DNA from: Cymbomonas tetramitiformis
Taxonomy: Eukaryota > Chlorophyta > Pyramimonadophyceae > Pyramimonadales > Pyramimonadaceae
Length of the DNA: 33,842 nt
Direction of reading: 5' to 3'
NCBI GenBank assembly: GCA_001247695.2
Contig: LGRX02014151.1
Span: forward strand, 1-33,842
Below the pieces are notes generated by a model. It was not told the origin of the DNA. It made no database searches and saw only the letters and a program-made list of their open reading frames with translations. Below, one piece after another: positions 15,972 to 23,264 of the stretch. How positions within the stretch are numbered: position 1 is the stretch's first letter; every line of letters starts with the position of its first letter. A program made the position numbers and the translations under genes.

Positions 15972-17936
15972 TCAAACAAAATAATTGAAATCTGGTCTTA
16001 CCCAAATTAATACACCTTCACCCGCTCCTGCAACTTTTGATTCCATTGCTGTACCAATAATCGAATCTCCCGCATTAATCTGAGCGCTAATAATCTCACC
16101 ATTTACTATGCATTTAACACGTTGCCCTTTAACGTAGGTGTTGTCCGCAGCAGTTGCATTTCTGCAAGTAGTAAACCCACGACCTATCAATACGAAACAC
16201 GATTGGCTTGCGGCACTGTCTTGAATACAGACACCGATGGGGGTGCAGTTTTGATTACTTTGAGTATACGAGTTATTGAATGGTTGAACTCCATTCACGG
16301 TGTTTATTCCATCATCATCGAACATAACAATAGTCGAAGCTGAAATCGTATCGGCGGTGTTATTAACAAATGTAAATACATCGCCCGTAAATCTCAACGG
16401 ATTTGCTGGAAGAGTCGTATGCGCATATGCTTTCGTGATAAGTGTCAAAGGAACACCCGTTAGTGTGAGTGAGTTGGTTGAACTTGGATAAGCGTAATTT
16501 AATGAATTGGATAGAATGATACCCGCTGCATCTAGGTCTCCACTAAGATTTATGTTTGAAGCGGTGTCCCCGTTTGCGACCACTTGTGCGAGCGTACCTA
16601 TGGAGCCTTGAAGTACTGCGCCACTTCTAACTTCATTTGATGCTGAATCATAATACAATTGCAAACTTTCTGAACCCACATCTGGACTAGCCCTAATAGG
16701 TCGAATATAACAACTACTTGCCACACCGGCATTCAATTCAATTCCGCTTGCGTTCAAAACAATTGTGTTATCTGTGTTTACCGCACTTTGAGTAGAGTTT
16801 TGTGCTGCCAAAGCACCTATGTTTATGGAACTCTCACCGGCTGTATATTCACCTGCATATTTTCCGATGTTCACTGCTGCATCCTTGCAGTTAACCTGAC
16901 CGCAATCGTCGCCGATAGACACGACATAGTCACCACAATTACTATTGCACGAACCGGAACCAATTGCAATAGTATCATTACTTGTTGTATTGTTAATAGA
17001 TAATGCGTTGCGACCGATTGCTATAGAACGGTCTCCAATGTGGTCGGCGTTTGTGTATCCTTGAGTTTGCTCTCCAATGGACACTTTTCCGAAACCGGCA
17101 GAACCACTTTCAATTCTAAGATTATTTCCACTGAGTTTCTCTTGAGATACATTCATTGTACCGGTACCGGTGTATGAAACATCAACTACGTCGCTTGTAG
17201 CACCTCGGGTAGTCACATCTTGGAGTGTAGATGTATCAGGTTGAACCGGTAAACCGGTCAATTGTGAACCGTCACCGACAAATGCGGATGCCGTAATACT
17301 ATTTGTAGTCGTGCTACCCTGGTCAGTGACCGATTGCAGATTCTGATTGCCACCTGATGGCAAATTGCTTAAAAGACTACCGTCGCCCCGGTATTTACCG
17401 GAGGTTAATGTAATATCACCTGTATTGAGCACAAGTGGACCGTCGTTTATCAATACCCCACTGCCTAACGGCTCAATATTAATAACCGTTTGGAGGCAAG
17501 AGATTTCATTCAACCCTGTTTCGCCGATTTTAACTCTTGTTTGTTCGACCGGGTCTAACGACTTAATCTCGAAAGAGCTGTCAAGGTCATCAAGTCCTGC
17601 TGAAAATCGTGATTTGGAGACTGGATTGTTTAATACAAAATCATTGAATTTTATCGAGGTGTGAACTTTCAATGAGCCATCTGTCAATAAAGACATTTGT
17701 TCACGCTCGAGTGTTGGGTCTTGTGTGTCAATCCACTTAATATCGTTCTGGTATCGAATATCGCTACCGATGTGCATCGTTTGAAGCGGATTATCAATCG
17801 AGCCTATAGTTTGACATTCGACCGTATTTACCACTAATGGGTCACTTACACTTACAATAGGTTTTCCATCTTTCATTAAGGTGTCCACGCTCAAATTCTT
17901 TATGAATGCATTTTCGCCTAAAGAGAAAGTTGACAT
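15972..17936 (-). CDS. Large fibre-like structural protein
   Basis: 654 aa. The N-terminus MSTFSLG is shared with the next gene and may anchor both to the capsid. Residues 180-245 contain paired segments GDGSLLSNLP/GDGSQLTGLP and LQSVTDQG/LQDVTTRG, as in phage and giant-virus fibre proteins. Residues 285-375 hold six (V/I)xIG repeats about 16-18 residues apart (VSIG, IAIG, IAIG, VSIG, VNIG, INIG), like YadA-type trimeric adhesin heads. The C-terminal ~130 residues (from about 520) look like a beta-rich globular tip, ending in KGQRVKCIVNGEIISAQ and VLIWVRPDFN. A trimeric host-binding fibre is the best reading. Confidence 0.65.
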   Translation of the reverse strand: MSTFSLGENAFIKNLSVDTLMKDGKPIVSVSDPLVVNTVECQTIGSIDNPLQTMHIGSDIRYQNDIKWIDTQDPTLEREQMSLLTDGSLKVHTSIKFNDFVLNNPVSKSRFSAGLDDLDSSFEIKSLDPVEQTRVKIGETGLNEISCLQTVINIEPLGSGVLINDGPLVLNTGDITLTSGKYRGDGSLLSNLPSGGNQNLQSVTDQGSTTTNSITASAFVGDGSQLTGLPVQPDTSTLQDVTTRGATSDVVDVSYTGTGTMNVSQEKLSGNNLRIESGSAGFGKVSIGEQTQGYTNADHIGDRSIAIGRNALSINNTTSNDTIAIGSGSCNSNCGDYVVSIGDDCGQVNCKDAAVNIGKYAGEYTAGESSINIGALAAQNSTQSAVNTDNTIVLNASGIELNAGVASSCYIRPIRASPDVGSESLQLYYDSASNEVRSGAVLQGSIGTLAQVVANGDTASNINLSGDLDAAGIILSNSLNYAYPSSTNSLTLTGVPLTLITKAYAHTTLPANPLRFTGDVFTFVNNTADTISASTIVMFDDDGINTVNGVQPFNNSYTQSNQNCTPIGVCIQDSAASQSCFVLIGRGFTTCRNATAADNTYVKGQRVKCIVNGEIISAQINAGDSIIGTAMESKVAGAGEGVLIWVRPDFNYFV

Positions 17937-17973
17937 TGTTATATATTATAAACTTAAGATTTTTTATATCGAG

Positions 17974-18618
17974 CTAAGTCTTTTTGTATTTCACAGTCCA
18001 ATTACCATCACCGGGTGTGTCTTCTTCTATATAAAACTGTCCAACGGCTGCGGCAGCTTCAAGCGGCATACTAGCTGGATTTACAAACAAGCCTTGCCCT
18101 ATATACAGTTTTTTTGCAATGGTGCAACTACCCTTGGTGCGTAAAGGATTGAGACTCGATGCTACGTATTTTCTATTATCATCGGTGTCATCAGAATCAT
18201 TCTCCGCTGCAATTTTTTGACAAAACCAACGATGACCATCGACAGCTAATATAACATCATTATTGGCTTTTATACCGGCATCAGGATTTGCAATATTTGT
18301 ATATTTCAAAAGATATGATTCTGGATCTGTTATTAAATCAGTAGTAATAGAAATTGTAGGTGGAGAAGGAAAGTTTAGTGCTCGTAAAATGATATTACTT
18401 TGAAAGTTGCAAAGCTTATTTACTGTTAAGAAACCTTGAATAACAACCCCATTTTCACCATTATTTGTTTCAATTACTTCTTCATCGCCCTGAATCCACA
18501 AACTAGTTCCTCCGCCACCCGAAGGTGGTGGACCACCATTAAACGTCGTACATTGTAAGTTTTTGCAAATGAGGTCATCGCTAACAATCGATGTACTTCC
18601 AAGCGAAAAGGCTGACAT
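17974..18618 (-). CDS. Second fibre-like protein sharing the MSxFSLG N-terminus
   Basis: 214 aa. It begins MSAFSLGSTSIVSDDLICKN, closely parallel to the start of the large fibre protein downstream (MSTFSLGENAFIKNLSVDTL). A short PPPSGGGG linker follows, then beta-rich sequence ending in FYIEEDTPGDGNWTVKYKK. It is oriented with the large fibre (37 bp apart) and probably co-expressed. An AT-only tract (ATATATTATAATAATTATAG on the minus strand) precedes the ATG. Likely a short spike or alternative fibre; not matched to a named family. Confidence 0.6.
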   Translation of the reverse strand: MSAFSLGSTSIVSDDLICKNLQCTTFNGGPPPSGGGGTSLWIQGDEEVIETNNGENGVVIQGFLTVNKLCNFQSNIILRALNFPSPPTISITTDLITDPESYLLKYTNIANPDAGIKANNDVILAVDGHRWFCQKIAAENDSDDTDDNRKYVASSLNPLRTKGSCTIAKKLYIGQGLFVNPASMPLEAAAAVGQFYIEEDTPGDGNWTVKYKKT

Positions 18619-18661
18619 CTATAATTATTATAATATATAGAGAATATAATATATGCATTCA

Positions 18662-20239
18662 TCAAACCATATTAGGAATTTGCTCCATTTGTCGTGTTCG
18701 AGGTATATTTGTTTGTTGCCGTTGCGAATTTTTTGCAGGTATTGGCGTTTTTGACGAATCCACAAATTTGACGCCGTGTACATAAATTACGTTATCGTCA
18801 AATTCATCTTTACGAATTCCTTGCTTTTGGTAATCATAATTTGAATGCCAATGTCTATCCTCAAATGCTCGTTGCCTCTTTTTGTCTTTGTTGCGTGGAA
18901 TGTAAAACAACCAATTTGCAAAACCTTGAAGCTCATCGGGCGCATTCTTCGATGTATACCTAAAATCTGGGTCTATATTTGCTAAGATATCGGGATTCAA
19001 ATCTTCCGAGACACGATTTGCATAATCTTGCGAACCTTCATCTTCTTTGGCTGAATAGTAGGCATCATACACCGCTAATCCATAAAGACCCGCATCTAAG
19101 GATTTTGATGCGATTCTTGCCAAGCCGAGGCGAGCTCTTAACGGCGATACCCTTTCCGATTCTATGTTTTTTGGAGTATAGAATTGGTTGATATCGTGTA
19201 GTTCGCTTATTTCACTTTCCGTGCTTGGTTTAGGTAAGACATATTTGACATCATATGTAGCATCCTTGTGCTTTAAACGTCTTGCGCCCATTGATACCAA
19301 GTCACCTTCGACGCCGTATATGTTATGAATTCTATCATTTGGAACGTTACCCACAGGTTTTTGAAATGGGTTTATTGCGGGATTGAATAAATGAGCCTCT
19401 TTTATTCTAGATTCTTTAGATGCATATTTTTCCATTAGATAATTTTGTACACCGCCGCCTAAGCTATGCCCCGTTAACGCCACATTGCTAGTTGGATATG
19501 CATTTAATACATCTATTAAACGACTCTCAGCTTGCTTATATCTACCCGTTTCTCGTTGTTTTCCGATAAGAGTTTTTAGATTCACATCGAACCAATCCTC
19601 GTATGCTAACGGGATACGTTGTGGGTCACTAATTAAGACATCGGCATCTTTTAAACCCGACACATCACTTCCTCGTTGTGCAATAATAACTTCATCTCTT
19701 AACTTGTGTTTTAAAACAATTGCATTTCTATCCGACAAGTCTTTATCCAAGTCGTAACTCGGCAAATCCAACATTGCATTTTGAAAATGTTGTGGGCTTT
19801 CCTTCTTAAATGCATATGCATACGAAAGCTCACTCGCTTTAGCCATCTGAGCCATCCTCTCGTCATCTTTAGTGATAGTGTTTTTGCCTATTATACGTTG
19901 ACCTAACGAGGTTTCTTTTGTCATTTCTTCAAGCAATTTGCCGTATTTTGTTTTTAGAAATCGATTATGAGCTTTATCTACTTTACTCAAACTTGTCGAG
20001 GTTGTCGGCTTTAAGGTATCTATGTCATATTTTGGCTTATTAGTGATTCCGGGCTTGGTTAGAACATTTTTGCCTTTGTTTTTGATAACGAGGGTTTTGG
20101 GTTTTTGATTTGTAACTTCATCATTTGTTGCCGTTCTTTTCGGTTTGGACACAAATGTGTTGTCTAATGTTCTATAGTTGAAAGCACCAAATGGTTTTTG
20201 GCATTTATTTTGGTCGGGATTTTCAAAACAACTTGTCAT
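18662..20239 (-). CDS. Class 3 lipase-like virion protein
   Basis: 525 aa. The alpha/beta-hydrolase core spans roughly residues 125-355. The nucleophile elbow is ALTGHSLGGG (about 254-263), with Ser259. An upstream VIIAQRGSD strand (185-192) would supply the oxyanion hole. NIYGVEGDLVSMG (Asp about 313) and SELHDINQF (His about 348) are candidates for the rest of the triad. The N-terminal ~100 residues are basic and low-complexity; the C-terminal ~150 are charged and unassigned. Lipases of this kind occur in several PLVs and are thought to help membrane passage during entry. No signal peptide is visible. Confidence 0.75.
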   Translation of the reverse strand: MTSCFENPDQNKCQKPFGAFNYRTLDNTFVSKPKRTATNDEVTNQKPKTLVIKNKGKNVLTKPGITNKPKYDIDTLKPTTSTSLSKVDKAHNRFLKTKYGKLLEEMTKETSLGQRIIGKNTITKDDERMAQMAKASELSYAYAFKKESPQHFQNAMLDLPSYDLDKDLSDRNAIVLKHKLRDEVIIAQRGSDVSGLKDADVLISDPQRIPLAYEDWFDVNLKTLIGKQRETGRYKQAESRLIDVLNAYPTSNVALTGHSLGGGVQNYLMEKYASKESRIKEAHLFNPAINPFQKPVGNVPNDRIHNIYGVEGDLVSMGARRLKHKDATYDVKYVLPKPSTESEISELHDINQFYTPKNIESERVSPLRARLGLARIASKSLDAGLYGLAVYDAYYSAKEDEGSQDYANRVSEDLNPDILANIDPDFRYTSKNAPDELQGFANWLFYIPRNKDKKRQRAFEDRHWHSNYDYQKQGIRKDEFDDNVIYVHGVKFVDSSKTPIPAKNSQRQQTNIPRTRQMEQIPNMV

Positions 20240-20270
20240 TATTATATACTTTCAATATATATATATATAT

Positions 20271-21140
20271 TTAGGGAGTTTTAAAAGTATACACCGACGA
20301 ATTTCCGGAAGGACCTGTGGACGATGATGGATAACCGCCGCTTGGAGGAGTAAATGTGGATACCGAAGGATAGTTAACGGCGCCACTACTCATTGGTTTC
20401 ATTTGATAACGTCTCTCGGGCATCGCTCTATTTAACATCGCTTCCGATTTTAGAAACTCGGTAAATTGGGTATCGTCCGCAAATGTCGAAGTTTCGGGGA
20501 GAGCGTATGCCGAGACAATTGGGTGTCGTAGACGAATGTGACCTTGTGTTAAATGGTCCGTGTGACGAGATGCAAATGAATACAATTTATTCATTTGCTG
20601 TTCATCGTTTAATGAGTTGCCCCGTTTATCTCTCATCGTCGGAATGGCTGTGGTTGACTTTGCTTGTCGAGTTTTGGTGGGTGTATTAAAGGTCGCACCA
20701 TCAGATTCATTTCGGAGAAATGACTTAAACTCGTCCATCAAGTTGTGCCGATTGAGCCAACTTATTCCTTCCGATGGTGAAGTTATTGTTTTTGAAATGA
20801 CTTTCAAATTTTCGATTTCCGCTTTACTTTTGAATTCTTCAAATAATGCTCGCCTCTCAATTGGCGTCATATTGTCAATCTTATTTAACACAAAATGTTT
20901 ATTGTTTTCTAATAGCGGGTTGAACTTGGGTTCGGTATAATCTATAATCGGTTTGCCGTTGATTAGTATTCCGTCATCGAAATTCGGGACCGAAGGTGCA
21001 TATCCGCCAGATTTTCGTGCAAACTTTTGTGTTTGTTTTAGTAATTTTTCATGACTTATAGGTGTTATTCCAAGAGCATTTGCTTCCATTTGCCTACATA
21101 AAGCCGCGTTTTTACGTTTGCTTAAAGTTGAACGTAGCAT
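20271..21140 (-). CDS. Hypothetical viral protein with Ser/Gly/Pro-rich tail
   Basis: 289 aa from the ATG at 21140 (MLRSTLSKRKNAALCRQMEA). A longer start at 21167 exists, but the AT-only tract TATATATTAATAAT that usually precedes late genes lies between the two. The middle is charged and helical; the last ~35 residues are Ser/Pro/Gly/Thr-rich (FTPPSGGYPSSSTGPSG). It is co-oriented with the lipase and fibre genes, so probably a virion or assembly protein. No family recognised. Confidence 0.55.
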   Translation of the reverse strand: MLRSTLSKRKNAALCRQMEANALGITPISHEKLLKQTQKFARKSGGYAPSVPNFDDGILINGKPIIDYTEPKFNPLLENNKHFVLNKIDNMTPIERRALFEEFKSKAEIENLKVISKTITSPSEGISWLNRHNLMDEFKSFLRNESDGATFNTPTKTRQAKSTTAIPTMRDKRGNSLNDEQQMNKLYSFASRHTDHLTQGHIRLRHPIVSAYALPETSTFADDTQFTEFLKSEAMLNRAMPERRYQMKPMSSGAVNYPSVSTFTPPSGGYPSSSTGPSGNSSVYTFKTP

Positions 21141-21188
21141 ATGATTTGTATTATTAATATATAGCATAACATATTATATAACATTAAA

Positions 21189-21464
21189 ATGGGCACCAGA
21201 AAGGAATGGATAGCGAAACTTCGCTCGTGCGCAAATGAGTATCAAAAAGGGAAAACTACTAAAATTGTCAATAGGTCTCCATCTAAACTAAAATTGCCTA
21301 GCATAAACAACACAAAAGCACCTATACGACCACAATATGATTTGTTGCCGGATGGACAATCACGAGCGATTGCGAAGACAATATATTCCCTCGAGTCACG
21401 AAGTTATTTGAGAAAACAAAAACAAATTTCAAATAGAATACGAGGAAAAAATAATCTATTATAA
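21189..21464 (+). CDS. Small basic protein with EW-CA-EY motif
   Basis: 91 aa, very basic. The N-terminus MGTRKEWIAKLRSCANEYQK matches the start of the protein at 32668-32886 (MTRAEWNETLKKCAKEYHSK) in the pattern R-x-E-W-xxx-L-xx-C-A-x-E-Y. It is divergent from the 21140 gene. It is likely a small nucleic-acid-binding or virion core protein; function unknown. Confidence 0.6.
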   Translation: MGTRKEWIAKLRSCANEYQKGKTTKIVNRSPSKLKLPSINNTKAPIRPQYDLLPDGQSRAIAKTIYSLESRSYLRKQKQISNRIRGKNNLL

Positions 21465-21480
21465 GATAATATACTATTAA

Positions 21481-21582
21481 ATGAAGTGCTCGTGTAAGGG
21501 TAAGCAAAAGAGGGCTAAAAGCTTGAAGAAAAATGCATTGTATTATAAACCCTTGTATAGGAAGCGTTCAAAACATATCTAG
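21481..21582 (+). CDS. Very short basic protein (33 aa)
   Basis: The ORF ATG 21481 to TAG 21582 encodes MKCSCKGKQKRAKSLKKNAL and a further 13 residues ending RKRSKHI. The high Lys/Arg content and a CxC pair resemble the tiny cationic core proteins of small dsDNA viruses. It begins 16 bp after the previous stop in the same orientation. At this length the call rests on composition and spacing only. Confidence 0.35.
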   Translation: MKCSCKGKQKRAKSLKKNALYYKPLYRKRSKHI

Positions 21583-21594
21583 CTTATAAGATAT

Positions 21595-21768
21595 ATGGAT
21601 ATTTTCAATAATTCTTGCGATTTACAAGCGTTCGGAAATGTGTTAGTAATGATAATTGCGGCAATCTTCGGTGGCATACGAATGAGTCGTTGCAAATATA
21701 TCGAAACCCCGTGTTGGAAATGCCAAAGAGAATTAATTAGTGAATCGGAATTGGCAACAAATGTGTAA
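21595..21768 (+). CDS. Small single-pass membrane protein
   Basis: 57 aa. A hydrophobic stretch at about residues 11-28 (QAFGNVLVMIIAAIFGGI) is a good single membrane span. It is followed by a Cys-bearing segment RCKYIETPCWKCQRE with a CxxC pair and a polar tail. It starts 12 bp after the 33-aa ORF in the same orientation. It could be a virion membrane or viroporin-like protein, though this is inference from topology alone. Confidence 0.45.
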   Translation: MDIFNNSCDLQAFGNVLVMIIAAIFGGIRMSRCKYIETPCWKCQRELISESELATNV

Positions 21769-21846
21769 AGTTAAAAAAAGGATATGAGAGAATATGAGAG
21801 AATGTGAGAGAATGTGAGAGAATAGCATAAATTAACATTTATTTAT
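21767..21846. repeat. Direct repeat L flanking the acidic-protein gene
   Basis: AAAGTTAAAAAAAGGATATGAGAG, then four copies of an AATRTGAGAG-like decamer, then CATAAATTAACATTTATTTAT. The same string with fewer decamers occurs at 22576-22635 on the other side of the gene. Confidence 0.8.
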
Positions 21847-22535
21847 CCGAGCATTGGATATGTTTCAAAGTTAAAGTTAAATCTTTTCATTCTTTTTAAG
21901 CATTTAATGGACGATTTATATTGTTTGTATTTGTTCATATATATGTCTCCGTTTAAAATAAATGGAAGTAAGTTGTCAAGTATTTCAAAACTTATATAAT
22001 GCTTAAATATGTCTTTCGGACAATCTTTAAAGTCGTAATCAAAGCGTGCATTCTCTTCATTCTCTTCATCCTCTTCATCCTCTTCATCCTCTTCATCCTC
22101 TTCATCCTCTTCATTCTCTTCATTATAGAGTCGTAAAATATTTGCTCGCATACTGAAATACTCCTTTGCGGAGATTTTGTTTAATGCATTTTCAAGTATT
22201 TCAAATTCAATTTCTTCATCCTCTCTATGCACCTCACATACTTCCGAAAAATAATCCGAGATTCCAAAAGTAGGTACTTCTAAAATTTCTTGAATAAGCT
22301 CAAACCTTCTATCCATTCCCTCAAGTAAATCGTCAAAGAATTGCTTGAAAATGTTATATAAGAAATGACTTATATCCCACATTAACAATTTGTTAGGATT
22401 AAGTATTTTATATTCCTCTATGAGTTCAAAATAATAATCATTTAAGTCATTAAATTCAAAACAAATTTTGTAATAATATATTTTGCTCTGAATTTCAATA
22501 GGTAGCGAAAAGAAAAGATTGATTTGAGTAGACAT
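21843..22535 (-). CDS. Acidic protein with (EED)n repeat and F-box-like N-terminus
   Basis: 230 aa. The N-terminus FFSLPIEIQSKIYYYKICFE has an F-box-like Leu-Pro-xx-Ile-Gln-xx-Ile pattern similar to the 5641-6030 protein. Residues about 138-162 are a run of Glu/Asp (EED units) encoded by a 9-bp DNA repeat. The remainder is Tyr/Phe-rich and helical. It has the AACTTTAAGAC early-type motif 37 bp upstream. It is flanked by direct repeats, which makes it look like a mobile or recently duplicated cassette. Function unknown. Confidence 0.55.
   Translation of the reverse strand: MSTQINLFFSLPIEIQSKIYYYKICFEFNDLNDYYFELIEEYKILNPNKLLMWDISHFLYNIFKQFFDDLLEGMDRRFELIQEILEVPTFGISDYFSEVCEVHREDEEIEFEILENALNKISAKEYFSMRANILRLYNEENEEDEEDEEDEEDEEDEENEENARFDYDFKDCPKDIFKHYISFEILDNLLPFILNGDIYMNKYKQYKSSIKCLKRMKRFNFNFETYPMLG
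22051..22122 (-). repeat. 9-bp coding minisatellite
   Basis: Repeated CCTCTTCAT/TCTCTTCAT units (about eight) encode Glu-Glu-Asp/Asn in the acidic protein. Copy number is probably variable. Confidence 0.85.
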
Positions 22536-22572
22536 ATTCGATTGCTTGTTATATACTAATATAAGTCGTCGT

Positions 22573-22581
22573 CTTAAAGTT
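22573..22581 (-). promoter_or_regulatory. Putative early promoter motif (acidic protein)
   Basis: The minus strand reads TTTTTTTAACTTTAAGACG, 37 bp upstream of the ATG at 22535, matching the motif found before four other genes. Confidence 0.5.
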
Positions 22582-22635
22582 AAAAAAAGGATATGAGAGA
22601 ATGTGAGAGAATAACATAAATTAACATTTATTTAT
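22576..22635. repeat. Direct repeat R flanking the acidic-protein gene
   Basis: AAAGTTAAAAAAAGGATATGAGAGAATGTGAGAGAATAACATAAATTAACATTTATTTAT matches the left copy at 21767-21846 apart from decamer number. A related third stretch with ATATGAGGGA units is at 22914-22957. Confidence 0.8.
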
Positions 22636-22645
22636 TTAAATAAAA

Positions 22646-22773
22646 GGTAATGAGTAGTAGGGTAATGGGTTGTTTTAAAAAGTATTTCAAAGGAAGAAAA
22701 GTATTTTTGTAGAATAAATTTTATGAAATAGAAAATGTTTTTAAAAATGCCCGTTACCCTACTACCCGGTACC
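22646..22773 (+). repeat. Intergenic ~130-bp TIR module, copy D
   Basis: It starts GGTAATGAGTAGTAGGGTAATGGG and ends CCCGTTACCCTACTACCCGGTACC, so its arms are near-perfect inverted repeats. The interior matches copy C. It is followed by TTATTAAATACGCATTT, as is copy E. Confidence 0.9.
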
Positions 22774-22995
22774 CTATCGTTCGTTTATTAAATACGCATT
22801 TTTACCGAGATGTGACCGAGACGATGCTATTTCCGCGATTTAACCTGCTGAAATTTTGGGGGGTCAACATAGGGGACCCCCCATCGTCGATTAAATCGGC
22901 AAATTTTGATATGAGGGAATATGAGGGAATATGAGGGAATATGAGAGATTAACATAAAATTACTTATCTTTATATATATATTTATTTATATAAAA
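22774..22995. repeat. Spacer between modules D and E, with GC-rich hairpin
   Basis: No gene. It contains TATTAAATACGCATTT, a hairpin TGGGGGGTC...GGGACCCCCCA (about 22856-22883), AAATCGGCAAATTTT and three ATATGAGGGA decamers. The same order of blocks follows copy E (23134-23300), so the D and E segments are a ~350-bp tandem duplication that has diverged. Confidence 0.7.
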
Positions 22996-23133
22996 AGTAA
23001 GGGGTAGTAGGGTAATGGGTTGTTTAGAAAAGTATTTCAAAGGAAGAAAAGTATTTTTGTAAAAAAACTTATAGCATTTTAAATTTTTTTTTAGAAATGC
23101 CCATTACCCTACTACCCGGTACCCTATTTTATT
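22996..23133 (+). repeat. Intergenic ~130-bp TIR module, copy E
   Basis: Arms GGGTAGTAGGGTAATGGG and CCCATTACCCTACTACCC are perfect 18-bp inverted repeats. The interior (AAAGGAAGAAAAGTATTTTT, CTTATAGCATTTTAAA) matches copy A in inverted orientation near the left end of the element. Confidence 0.9.
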
Positions 23134-23190
23134 AAATACGCATTTGAACTAAATTACGATTTCTGACGTAATTCTCACGTAATTTCTCGA

Positions 23191-23226
23191 ACCTAAACCC
23201 TAAACCCAGAACCTAAACCCTAAACC
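23191..23226 (+). repeat. Short interstitial telomere-like tract (CCCTAAA type)
   Basis: Two runs of ACCTAAACCCTAAACC separated by a few bases; the CCCTAAA unit is the plant/algal telomere type. It lies at the right edge of the AT-rich viral region and may mark a junction with host DNA. It is too short to prove telomeric origin. Confidence 0.5.
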
Positions 23227-23235
23227 TACTGAAAT

Positions 23236-23264
23236 TTGGGGGGGTCCACGAGGGGGACCCCCAC
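23236..23264. repeat. GC-rich hairpin
   Basis: TGGGGGGGTCCACGAGGGGGACCCCCAC can fold on its G and C runs; a counterpart sits after module D near 22856. Confidence 0.6.

Noticed and set aside
3254..22535. Classification as a Maverick/Polinton
   Set aside because: No protein-primed PolB, RVE integrase or adenovirus-type protease was seen; tyrosine recombinase and TVpol-SF3 point to the PLV/virophage type.
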